A stretch of 64,000 nucleotides of DNA from UBA2377 sp964429385 (lineage in GTDB: Bacteria > Verrucomicrobiota > Verrucomicrobiia > Opitutales > Opitutaceae), in the NCBI GenBank assembly GCA_964429385.1, contig CAYSBR010000010.1:1-64000 (forward strand). Reading direction: 5' to 3'. This document shows, piece after piece, positions 42,539 through 49,510 of this stretch. The notes beneath the pieces were generated by a model, which saw only the letters and a list, made by a program, of their open reading frames with translations, searched no databases and was not told where the DNA came from. Positions within the stretch are counted from its first letter, which is position 1, and every line of letters begins with the position of its first letter. The position numbers were made by a program, and so were the translations under genes.

Positions 42539-42575
42539 CTCCCTCATTCCTTCATTCCCTAATTCCCCCACTCCC
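42537..42575. repeat. Right inverted repeat flanking the four-helix-bundle gene
   Basis: Pyrimidine-rich stretch (ctccctcattccttcattcc, then ctaattcccccactccc) ending on the base before the ATG of the Gfo/Idh gene. It is inverted relative to 42125-42152 and leaves no purine-rich ribosome-binding site in front of that ATG. Confidence 0.7.
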
Positions 42576-43739
42576 ATGAATCGAAAACTTCGTTACGGCA
42601 TGATCGGCGGCGGGCGCGGCGCCTTCATCGGCGCGGTGCACCGCATCGCCGCACACATGGACGGCAAGGCCGAGCTCGTCGCCGGCGCGTTCTCCTCCGA
42701 CCCCGCCCGCGCCAAAGCCTCCGCCGCCGATCTCTTCGTCGCCCCCGACCGCGCCTACGGCTCCTACGCCGAGATGGCGAAAGCCGAGGCCAAGCGCCCC
42801 GCCGGCGAGCGGCTCGACTTCGTCGTCATCGTCACGCCCAACCACCAGCACTTCCCTCCCGCGAAGCTCTTCCTCGAAGCCGGCTTCAACGTCATCCTCG
42901 ACAAGCCCGCGACCTTCGACCTCGCCGAGGCGAAGAAACTGCGCGCCGTCGTGAAGAAATCGAAAAAAGTCTTCGTTCTCACCCACAACTACACCGGCAA
43001 CGTCATGGTGAAGCAGGCGCGCGAACTCGTGCGCAACGGCACCGTCGGCGATATCCGCAAAATCGTCGTCGAGTATCCGCAGGGCTGGCTCTCCACCTTC
43101 CTCGAAGGCCAGGGCGAAGCCGCCAAGCAGGCCGCCTGGCGCACCGACCCCAAGCGCAGCGGCGCCGCCGGCTGCATCGGTGACATCGGCACGCACGCCG
43201 AGAATCTCGCCCGCTACATCACCGGCCTCGAAATCGACTCCCTCTGCGCCGACCTCACCACCTTCGTCAAAGGCCGCAAGCTCGACGACGACGGCAACAT
43301 CCTCGTGCGCTACAAAGGCGGCGCCAAGGGCATCCTCCACTCCTCGCAGATCAGCATCGGCGACGAGAACATGCTCAACATCCGCGTCTATGGCACCAAG
43401 GCCGGACTCGAATGGCGGCAGGAGTTCCCCAACGAGCTCGTCGTGAAATACGCCGACAAACCCCGTGAAATCTGGCGCCGCGGCAACGGCTACATCTTCG
43501 AGGGCGGCAAGAAATTCACCCGCATCCCCGCCGGCCATCCCGAAGGCTATCTGGAAGCCTTCGCCAATATCTACCAGGAAGCCTTCCGCGCCATCGAAGC
43601 CGAACTCGCCGGCAAACCCCTCCCCAAGGACCTCGACTACCCCGGCATCGAAGACGGCGTTTACGGCATGGCCTTCATCGAGACCGTGGTCCGCAGTTCC
43701 AAGCTCGGCGCCAAGTGGGTGAAGTTCCCGAAAGCCTGA
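42576..43739 (+). CDS. Gfo/Idh/MocA oxidoreductase
   Basis: 387 residues. Rossmann start LRYGMIGGGRGAFIGAVHRI, then DFVVIVTPNHQHFPPAKLFL and the EKP-like site as LDKPATFDLAEAKKL. The conserved HAENLARYITG, with GDIGTHAEN, carries the catalytic-type Asp/His pair. NAD(P)-dependent sugar dehydrogenase. It forms a unit with the epimerase gene at 41081, now separated by the four-helix-bundle gene. The open frame upstream to 42306 is not coding in this frame; ATG 42576 matches the family, but the usual Shine-Dalgarno position is occupied by the pyrimidine repeat. Confidence 0.93.
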   Translation: MNRKLRYGMIGGGRGAFIGAVHRIAAHMDGKAELVAGAFSSDPARAKASAADLFVAPDRAYGSYAEMAKAEAKRPAGERLDFVVIVTPNHQHFPPAKLFLEAGFNVILDKPATFDLAEAKKLRAVVKKSKKVFVLTHNYTGNVMVKQARELVRNGTVGDIRKIVVEYPQGWLSTFLEGQGEAAKQAAWRTDPKRSGAAGCIGDIGTHAENLARYITGLEIDSLCADLTTFVKGRKLDDDGNILVRYKGGAKGILHSSQISIGDENMLNIRVYGTKAGLEWRQEFPNELVVKYADKPREIWRRGNGYIFEGGKKFTRIPAGHPEGYLEAFANIYQEAFRAIEAELAGKPLPKDLDYPGIEDGVYGMAFIETVVRSSKLGAKWVKFPKA

Positions 43740-43751
43740 TCCGGAGTTTTT

Positions 43752-43858
43752 GACCCGCCTTCGCCAAGGCTATGGCGGACAGGCCCGCCTAATTATACTG
43801 TGCCCGAAGCACTGCGGCGCGGTAGCGCCGGTAGGGTCCGCTCTCCGAGCGGACCGCC
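43752..43858. repeat. Phrase-repeat region between operon end and DUF2200 gene
   Basis: Contains cccgccttcgccaaggctat followed by ggcggacaggcccgcc, and a small hairpin phrase ggtagggtccgctctccgag with cggaccgcc. Both resemble short sentences that recur across intergenic DNA in this kind of genome (compare 45288-45365 and 56903-56972). No gene. Confidence 0.5.
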
Positions 43859-43886
43859 GCCTGCCCTCCGACATCTGCCCTCTGCC

Positions 43887-44246
43887 TCAGCTCCTCAACA
43901 CCTTCTCCATCGGCCGACCCTTGGCCAGTTCGTCCACCAGCTTGTCGAGGTAGCGGATTTCCCGCATCAGCTTGTCCTCGATCTCCTCAATCCGCACGCC
44001 GCAGATGACGCCGGTGATGAGCTTGCGCTTGGGGTTCAGCTTGGGGGCTTGGGCAAAGAAAGTCTCAAAGTCCGTCCCCAGCTTCAGTTGCTTTTCCAAG
44101 CCCTTGGGCGTGTAGCCCGTCAGCCAGGAGGTGACCTCATCCACCTCCGCCTTCGTCCGCCCCTTCTTCTCGGCCTTCTCGATGTAGTAGGGATAAACCT
44201 TGGCGACGGACATGGCATAGACGCGGTGCTTGGGGGTCGTGGGCAT
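43887..44246 (-). CDS. DUF2200 family protein
   Basis: 119 residues matching this family along its length: RVYAMSVAKVYPYYIEKAEK, KGRTKAEVDEVTSWLTGYTP, DFETFFAQAPKLNPKRKLIT, GVICGVRIEEIEDKLMREIR and YLDKLVDELAKGRPMEKVLR. Cytoplasmic, function unknown, sporadically distributed among bacteria and therefore often in accessory DNA. Its upstream region is taken by the 143-bp element at 44261-44403. Confidence 0.9.
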   Translation of the reverse strand: MPTTPKHRVYAMSVAKVYPYYIEKAEKKGRTKAEVDEVTSWLTGYTPKGLEKQLKLGTDFETFFAQAPKLNPKRKLITGVICGVRIEEIEDKLMREIRYLDKLVDELAKGRPMEKVLRS

Positions 44247-44260
44247 GAAAGAAAGATTAG

Positions 44261-44403
44261 CCCGGATATTTCACCCTTAGAAAGGGGAAATGTCCGCCCT
44301 GCCGGACCGACTTCGTCGGGGCTAACCGCGACAAAGTCGCTTTTGCGTCAGGCAAAACGGATATATCTCCACCAAAAGAATTCATGACGCTGAAATATCC
44401 GGG
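44261..44403. mobile_element. 143-bp MITE-like element with perfect 13-bp terminal inverted repeats
   Basis: Left end cccggatatttca (44261-44273) is the exact inverse of the right end tgaaatatccggg (44391-44403). Inside are two small hairpins (gaccgacttcgtcgg region; gcgacaaagtcgc). It has no coding capacity and sits 15 bp upstream of the DUF2200 start. No obvious target-site duplication was found. Confidence 0.6.
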
Positions 44404-44405
44404 TA

Positions 44406-44436
44406 GCCACCAGGACGCGGAGGCACAGAGAAAAAT
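44406..44436. repeat. Phrase repeat (cacggaggcacagagaa type)
   Basis: gccaccaggacgcggaggca followed by cagagaaaaatg; a second copy of the same wording is at 45186-45216. Confidence 0.45.
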
Positions 44437-44460
44437 GCCGGCCGCCCCCGGTCTTCCGCT

Positions 44461-44715
44461 TTACTTCACTTCCTCGCCGATGGCGCTCTGCTTGGACGTC
44501 AGGACGGTTTTCACCAGCTCGCCTTCTCCGCACAGAATAAATGTTTCAAAGCGCTTGAACCATACGCCTAAGGGAACGACAGGCTGTCCGTCCATCCAAG
44601 CCGCCATCCGGCCCAAGTCTTCCGGGGTGATGCCCCGTTGCCGAATCCGCAACAGGATGTGATCAAACAGCGCCCGGGCAAACCACTGCGCTTGATCCGG
44701 GGCATGACGGTTCAG
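44461..44715 (-). CDS. Small protein downstream of and overlapping an HTH gene, unknown
   Basis: The frame codes 84 residues if started at a CTG that overlaps the HTH gene's TGA (ctga), or 63 residues from the TTG at 44652. The protein-like part is WFARALFDHILLRIRQRG, then TPEDLGRMAAWMDGQPVVPL, GVWFKRFETFILCGEGELVK and TVLTSKQSAIGEE. I do not recognise the family. The tight overlap with an upstream XRE-type regulator suggests a two-gene toxin-antitoxin-like unit. The lack of an ATG makes the start uncertain, and decay cannot be excluded. Confidence 0.45.
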   Translation of the reverse strand: MNRHAPDQAQWFARALFDHILLRIRQRGITPEDLGRMAAWMDGQPVVPLGVWFKRFETFILCGEGELVKTVLTSKQSAIGEEVK

Positions 44716-45053
44716 CCCTGTCCGTAGAAGCCGGCCGCCAGCCTCTTCTTCAACGCGGCGGCTTTGGCCCGCGATTTGGCGCCGAGCAGTTGCCGTGCGA
44801 GCCCCGTCAGCTCGGCCGGGGATTTTTGCCGCACCGTAAGCTTGATTTCCAAGCCGGCGATCTCAGCAGCCCGGGCCAGCGTGCGGATGGTGATGGCGGT
44901 ATTCTCCTCATCGAGGAGCCGGCGCACGGCCGAGCGGCTGGTCTGCATCTGCTTGGCAAAACTGGATACATCAATGTCTCCGCTGGCTATACGCTGTTTC
45001 AGCGCTCCGGTCAGTTCACTCTTCAAGGCAAGCGCGGTGGCGTCAGTGGGCAT
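44712..45053 (-). CDS. XRE-type HTH protein (antitoxin-like)
   Basis: 113 residues from ATG 45053 (GTG 45080 possible). The HTH is in LKQRIASGDIDVSSFAKQMQ and TSRSAVRRLLDEENTAITIR, followed by TLARAAEIAGLEIKLTVRQK, the usual HigA/antitoxin-like layout in which the second part carries the strand after the HTH. The basic C-terminal tail is rich in Ala/Lys (KSRAKAAALKKRL). The next gene overlaps its stop codon. Lies in a repeat-rich accessory patch. Confidence 0.7.
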   Translation of the reverse strand: MPTDATALALKSELTGALKQRIASGDIDVSSFAKQMQTSRSAVRRLLDEENTAITIRTLARAAEIAGLEIKLTVRQKSPAELTGLARQLLGAKSRAKAAALKKRLAAGFYGQG

Positions 45054-45524
45054 GCCCCTAATGGACCAATTTTGAGCCACATAGCAAGGCCGTTCCTAAA
45101 CCACTGACCTCTGTCCTCTGACGTCTCTCCTCTATTTTCAGGAATTCGCCTTGGCGACAGGGGTCGTAGGCATAGAGGAGAAATTAGCCGCCACGACACG
45201 GAGGCACAGAGAATAAGCGAACCGGGTTCCGTAGGCCGCCCCGCCTCCGACTTGTCCTTATTGGGATTACCCGAAGAAGTGAAGGAAGGTAGGGCCCGAC
45301 CTCCGCGGCGGGCCTGTTCGCCGAAACCTTGGTGAAGGCGGGCTGCTCGGAGATCGGCCCCTACCTCTCTCCTGACGCTGTCTCATCTTTCTGTAATCCT
45401 CAATAGTAGCTTCAGCGAAGAAGGAATCCCGCCTCGACCTTCGATTCTTGGTTGCCGACCGGCAGCGCATAAACGCTTGGCAACGACTCTTGCGCCGGGT
45501 CCCGTTTCCTTCATGGTTCGGTTC
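45054..45524. other. Non-coding accessory stretch with dispersed repeats
   Basis: About 470 bp without a credible gene. It holds a pyrimidine-rich tract (cctctgtcctctgacgtctc near 45107-45130), a cacggaggcacagagaa phrase (45186-45216), and an inverted pair of ggtagggcccgacctccg-like phrases bounding 45288-45365. Nothing else recognisable. Confidence 0.6.
45288..45365. repeat. Inverted phrase pair
   Basis: ggtagggcccgacctccgcg at the left end and cggagatcggcccctacc at the right end are inverted near-copies, giving a long imperfect hairpin of about 78 bp. The wording resembles ggtagggtccgctctccgag at 43830. Confidence 0.5.
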
Positions 45525-45749
45525 ATGTCTGCCATCGCCCAACCCGACCACGAGCGTGCCGCGCACGAGCATCAGGTGGCGATTTATCGCGCGATGTCGC
45601 CCCAGCAGCGCCTGCGGCAGGCGCTGCGGATGAACCGGACGATGCGGTCACTCATGGCGGCGGGGTTTCGCGACCGGCATCCGACCTGGACCGAAGCCGA
45701 AGTCCGCCGGGCCGTGGCCGAACGCATCCTCCATGCCCGCACCGGATGA
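45525..45749 (+). CDS. Small helical protein paired with a nucleotidyltransferase
   Basis: 74 residues (ATG 45525; 45513 also possible). All-helical look: HQVAIYRAMSPQQRLRQALR, MNRTMRSLMAAGFRDRHPTW, TEAEVRRAVAERILHARTG. Proteins with this pattern (YRxMSPxxRL...ARxG ending) commonly precede a small nucleotidyltransferase-like gene, as here, where the next ATG lies inside its last codons (17-bp overlap). The pair resembles a toxin-antitoxin or abortive-infection-type module, but that role is an inference. Confidence 0.6.
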   Translation: MSAIAQPDHERAAHEHQVAIYRAMSPQQRLRQALRMNRTMRSLMAAGFRDRHPTWTEAEVRRAVAERILHARTG

Positions 45750-45954
45750 ACTGAGTTTGTTTGTGGCGCGGCTCGAACCCACCGGCGCGCCCTACATGGT
45801 CACCGGCGCCACGGCCGCGATCCTCTACGGACAACCGCGCGTGACCAACGACCTCGATGTCGTGATCAGCCTGAACGACGCCACTCGCGCCGCCCTGCTG
45901 CTAGCTTTTCCCGGAAGCGAGTTCTACGTGCCTCCTGAATCCGTTAAGTTATGA
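45733..45954 (+). pseudogene. Truncated nucleotidyltransferase-like gene (N-terminal part only)
   Basis: 73 residues: LSLFVARLEPTGAPYMVTGA, TAAILYGQPRVTNDLDVVIS, FPGSEFYVPPESVKL. This matches the N-terminal part of DUF6036/AbiEii-like nucleotidyltransferases (strand with ND-D-V-V metal-binding aspartates), which normally run to about 150-200 residues. The frame ends abruptly where the P-loop NTPase gene begins, with TGA overlapping its ATG (ATGA). I judge it a truncated remnant, though a short functional, translationally coupled gene is possible. Confidence 0.6.
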
Positions 45955-47708
45955 AAGAAGCGTCGCAGGCAATCGCCAGTTTTTTAAAGTCCGACACTGC
46001 GCGAGTGCTGGTGCTCAAAGGGCCGTGGGGCGCAGGCAAGACTTACTTCTGGAAGAAACTCGCCAAGGCTCTCACCCCTCCCGGCAATATCACCAAATAC
46101 GCCTACGTCTCGCTTTTCGGGGCTACCAGCACGAGAGAAATCTACAATTCGATCATAGCAAAAACCGTAGTCTATGAGACTGGCAACCTTGGCGATGCCA
46201 AGCGCATTGCGGCTTTGCCCGTGAAGGGTCTGCTTAAGGTGCTCAGGATGGTGGAGATTCCGCACTTTTCGGGCACACAGCTCGTTGCGGACCTTGCAGT
46301 GGAACGGCTAATAGGCAACCACCTCATCTGTTTCGACGACTTGGAGCGGAAGTCAGAGGCTCTGTCTGCTGACATGTTCGTCGGGATGGTATCGCAGCTC
46401 ACCGAGCAGAAAAAGTGCAAGGTCATCCTGATCTACAATGACCAGGAGGTTAAGGACGGCTCGCTCACCAAGATCATCTCTTCCGCACGGGACAAGCTGA
46501 TCGATTATGAGGTGAGATTCGAACCTTCCGTAGAGGACAACCTGAAGATCGTGTCGTCTCCCCTCCTCGACCGGTATGGCAAAGCCAAGTTCGTTGCGGT
46601 GGGAAACCGCAACATCCGGATCATGACGCGGACCGCTGACGCACTTAAGCACTTCCACGACTGCTACGGAACGAAGCATCAGGAATTTGTAGACGGCCTC
46701 CTCAATCGCGTAGCCGTCTTGAGCCTCGTGCACTTCGCCTATGCGCAGAATTTCACATTGGAGGATTTCGCGGAGAACGACATCTCCACCTCCTTCGGCT
46801 CACTCTTGCGCAAAAAGGAAGAACCCGTTGAGCCCCGCGTCGCTACCATCCGGGCCATCGCCGAAAAACTTCACTACTTGCACGCGGACTGGGAAGAGCC
46901 GATCCGAGATTTCCTCAAGAACGGCTATCTCGACGCCACGGCTGCTGATTCGCTCTTCGCCCAAATCGAATCAAAGCATCGGTTCGACGCCCTCAACTCG
47001 GAGCACTCTCAAATCTGGCGGAGCTACCACCACTCCTTCGCCACGACGCAGGAGGAGTTCGTCGCCCGGCACTTCGATTTCCTCAACAAACACGCTGAAG
47101 ACCTGCGTGTGGCGGACGTATACTCTTCGGTGGAGATATTGCGTCTACTTATGGGCAACACGTCCGCGCTTCAGGCGATCCTCGATCGAGCGATCGCCGC
47201 GTCGCCAAAGCATATTGGGCTCCGAGATCTGAGCGATAGCCGGTTGGAACGGCTGCCACCTGAAATCCGTGACCTCGTCATCACTAAGGTCAAAGAATCA
47301 CGGCCGAAACGCGATCTCGGAGAACTCATGGAATCGCTGGGCGGCAACAGTGGCTACAATCCGTCAGATGCAGCCGAGCTCGCGATGTTCACGACCGACG
47401 ATCTCGTTGATTGGTTAAAGATGGAGAAAGAGAGAGATACTCTCCACATCGCGGATACGTTCCTGCAGCGGTCGCTGGCCATCACAACGCATGGCGCGCC
47501 GGAGGCAGCGCGGAAGCTGCTAGCCGCGCTGGATATCCTCAAAGTTCGGAGTAAGATGGACGAAATGCGTGTAGAAAACTTCGCGGTTAAAAACTATCGT
47601 CAGATCGAAGCACAAAAAGCTCAGGGACAGGCCTTGCGCGCGGTCGCTCAACCGACACCACCGTCTCCTTCGCCCGCTGCAGACCGAGCAGAAGACGTCA
47701 GGTCTTGA
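45951..47708 (+). CDS. KAP-type P-loop NTPase, candidate defence protein
   Basis: 585 residues. Walker A is LKGPWGAGKTYFW (residues 22-34, Lys30-Thr31). Walker B with the acidic pair is HLICFDDLERKS (about 124-135), and LIYNDQEV follows as a sensor-like strand, the order seen in KAP NTPases. The central and C-terminal parts are long helical regions (for example EFVARHFDFLNKHAEDLRVA) without a recognised effector or membrane domain; the last ~30 residues are Ala/Gln/Pro-rich. KAP NTPases occur in phage-defence loci. The gene is less G+C-rich, uses codons rarer in its neighbours, and sits in repeat-rich DNA, suggesting horizontal transfer. Its ATG overlaps the preceding stop. Confidence 0.8.
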   Translation: MKEASQAIASFLKSDTARVLVLKGPWGAGKTYFWKKLAKALTPPGNITKYAYVSLFGATSTREIYNSIIAKTVVYETGNLGDAKRIAALPVKGLLKVLRMVEIPHFSGTQLVADLAVERLIGNHLICFDDLERKSEALSADMFVGMVSQLTEQKKCKVILIYNDQEVKDGSLTKIISSARDKLIDYEVRFEPSVEDNLKIVSSPLLDRYGKAKFVAVGNRNIRIMTRTADALKHFHDCYGTKHQEFVDGLLNRVAVLSLVHFAYAQNFTLEDFAENDISTSFGSLLRKKEEPVEPRVATIRAIAEKLHYLHADWEEPIRDFLKNGYLDATAADSLFAQIESKHRFDALNSEHSQIWRSYHHSFATTQEEFVARHFDFLNKHAEDLRVADVYSSVEILRLLMGNTSALQAILDRAIAASPKHIGLRDLSDSRLERLPPEIRDLVITKVKESRPKRDLGELMESLGGNSGYNPSDAAELAMFTTDDLVDWLKMEKERDTLHIADTFLQRSLAITTHGAPEAARKLLAALDILKVRSKMDEMRVENFAVKNYRQIEAQKAQGQALRAVAQPTPPSPSPAADRAEDVRS

Positions 47709-47790
47709 CTCTTGACTGGGCCAACTGGGCTTGGATGCGGTTCAAGGCCGTTTTGACCGCCTGCAGGTAATGGGGGGCTAGGAGATCGGA
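47698..47790 (-). pseudogene. Decayed 3' end of a hydrolase paralogue
   Basis: On the minus strand the DNA reads PHYLQAVKTALNRIQAQ (then LAQSRVKT and a TGA at 47700-47698), closely matching PNYLKEIKTALDRLQTQ at the end of the intact hydrolase at 47877-48419. Upstream of this ~25-codon remnant the similarity stops. The stop overlaps the end of the NTPase gene, convergent. Confidence 0.5.
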
Positions 47791-47876
47791 GGACAGGGGA
47801 CGGAAAGCGGAGATCGCAGAGTAGAGTTGGGAGCTCAGGGGATAGCGGGCAGCAGCTTGCCGCTGGAGTTCCGCGT

Positions 47877-48419
47877 TCAGCCCTTAGCCTTCAGCCTTGA
47901 TGGTTGGGTCTGAAGCCGGTCGAGCGCTGTCTTGATCTCCTTGAGGTAGTTTGGGTGCCAAAGCTCGTGGTCGGCTTCCGCAACATTTGTGAAAGTGGAT
48001 TGACGGTAAAAGTCGCGCACGGCCTCCGCGCGGCGGTGCATCTGGGCGTCCTCCTCGGCGCCGACGAGGATGTCGGCGGGGATATACGGGTTGCCGGCGC
48101 GGTAGGAGATCATCCAGCGCGCGGGTTCGTCGTCATCCTCAAGGAAGAACGGCGAGATCGAGCCGAGGATCAGGTGCCGGGCGCGCAACGCGCCCAGATG
48201 CGAGTAGAGCGCGCCGAGGGAAAAGCCCATCACGACCTTGCCCGCCGTCTGCGCGTCAACCTGGGGGAAGATCGCGGTCGAGCCAAAGGGCGGCTGGCGG
48301 CCGGTCATTTCCAGACGAACAAATTCGGTCTCCCAACCGGCAGCGTGCACAAAATCGACAAACGGTTTGAAGCGGCGCTCAGCGCCCGGCATCGGCGGGA
48401 CAATGGTCAGCAGCGGCAT
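47877..48419 (-). CDS. Alpha/beta-hydrolase-like protein
   Basis: 180 residues. A compact hydrolase fold with the nucleophile elbow GFSLGALYSHLGAL (GxSxG), an acidic residue region LVGAEEDAQMHRRA, and a His in EADHELWHPNYLKEIKTALD. Start MPLLTIVPPMPGAERRFKPF fits a core strand-helix without signal peptide. Small size points to an RBBP9/YdeN-like or cofactor-light hydrolase; substrate unknown. The last residues (QPSRLKAKG) are encoded by a ggctgaaggctaagggctga-type repeat phrase. Confidence 0.75.
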   Translation of the reverse strand: MPLLTIVPPMPGAERRFKPFVDFVHAAGWETEFVRLEMTGRQPPFGSTAIFPQVDAQTAGKVVMGFSLGALYSHLGALRARHLILGSISPFFLEDDDEPARWMISYRAGNPYIPADILVGAEEDAQMHRRAEAVRDFYRQSTFTNVAEADHELWHPNYLKEIKTALDRLQTQPSRLKAKG

Positions 48420-48488
48420 GGGAAATGCGGCGATGGAATGGGATCTTCAGTTGGGCATCCGGTTGCGCATGGGTCCGACGCCAACGGC

Positions 48489-49250
48489 TTACCGGAATCT
48501 CTGCTCGACCATCACCGGCCCCGGACGGCGTTTCCTCCACAGGAGCATCAGGAGGAAGCCGATCAGTGCGCCGCCGAGGTGCGCGAAGTGGGCGACACTC
48601 GCGCCGAACAGGGAAAATCCGGTGACGCCGGCCAGCAGGTCGAGCGCCAGCAGGCCTGGGATGAAATACTTCGCCGCCACCGGGACGGGCACAAACATCA
48701 GCGCGAGCTTCGCATTGGGGTAAAGAAACCCGAAGGCCACCAGCACCCCGTAAATCGCCCCGGAAGCACCGACCATGTGACCGGCATACACGCCATAGAG
48801 ATCGAAGAGCGTCGCCTTCACCGCCGGGTCCGTGGGCAGCACGCCGCGGCCGGTCGCCAGGAGTTCGCTGATGGCCGCCGGAGCCAGCCCCGCCGCGACC
48901 AGCCGCTCATGGAGGGCATTGAACTCATACCAGCTGACACCCAACTGCACGAGTCCGGCGCCGATGCCGCAGAGAAAATAGAAAAGCAGGAAACGCGGTG
49001 CCCCCCACTCCCGCTCCAGAATCCGGCCAAAGGAAACGAGCGCGAACATGTTGAAGAAGATATGACCCGGGCCGCCGTGCAGGAACATGTGCGTCACCAG
49101 TTGCCACGGGGCGAAATGGGGATTCGCCGGATACCAGAGCGCACCGAGCGTCACCAGTTGCTCCTCGGCGCCGCGCAAGAGCAGACCCGCCACAAACAGG
49201 AGGATATTCGCGATCAACAGGCCGGCGACCGCCCGGGTCAGGTTATGCAT
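48489..49250 (-). CDS. Rhomboid-family intramembrane serine protease
   Basis: 253 residues, six to seven membrane helices. Oxyanion-side motif WQLVTHMFLHGGPGHIFFNM, the catalytic Ser in MVGASGAIYGVLVAFGF (near 161) and the catalytic His in FGASVAHFAHLGGALIGFLL (near 220). An inserted segment with LPTDPAVKATLFDLYGVY between helices is larger than in the minimal GlpG core. Cleaves transmembrane substrates in the inner membrane. ATG 49250 begins MHNLTRAVAGLLIANILLF. Confidence 0.9.
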   Translation of the reverse strand: MHNLTRAVAGLLIANILLFVAGLLLRGAEEQLVTLGALWYPANPHFAPWQLVTHMFLHGGPGHIFFNMFALVSFGRILEREWGAPRFLLFYFLCGIGAGLVQLGVSWYEFNALHERLVAAGLAPAAISELLATGRGVLPTDPAVKATLFDLYGVYAGHMVGASGAIYGVLVAFGFLYPNAKLALMFVPVPVAAKYFIPGLLALDLLAGVTGFSLFGASVAHFAHLGGALIGFLLMLLWRKRRPGPVMVEQRFR

Positions 49251-49460
49251 GCGAGCACCTTTGCCATCCGCCCGCCGTTCGCAATCCCGGAGGACGGGAG
49301 GACCGACATTGAAACGGCCCTTGCCTGTGAACGCTGGCCTGATTGCGGTCACCGCATTGGAGCACTAACTCACGGTGGTGACTCACCATATGGAGGATTT
49401 TGAGCGTTCGGGAGGGAACGTCCTGAACCCATTCGAGGAGCAGGCAGCCAGCTCTGTGGC

Positions 49461-49486
49461 AAAAGGCGGAATTTGGAAATCCCGCC
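49461..49486 (-). terminator. Intrinsic terminator of parC
   Basis: On the minus strand, ggcgggattt and aaattccgcc pair (one wobble) and are followed by tttt. It starts 24 bp after the parC stop. The remaining ~210 bp up to the rhomboid start at 49250 show no gene. Confidence 0.7.
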
Positions 49487-49510
49487 CAACCATAGGTGCG
49501 GCAACGTATC

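Noticed and set aside
43740..47880. Possible CRISPR array in the repeat-rich patch
   Set aside because: Repeats are few, irregular in spacing and of several unrelated wordings; no regular repeat-spacer pattern exists here or elsewhere in the window.
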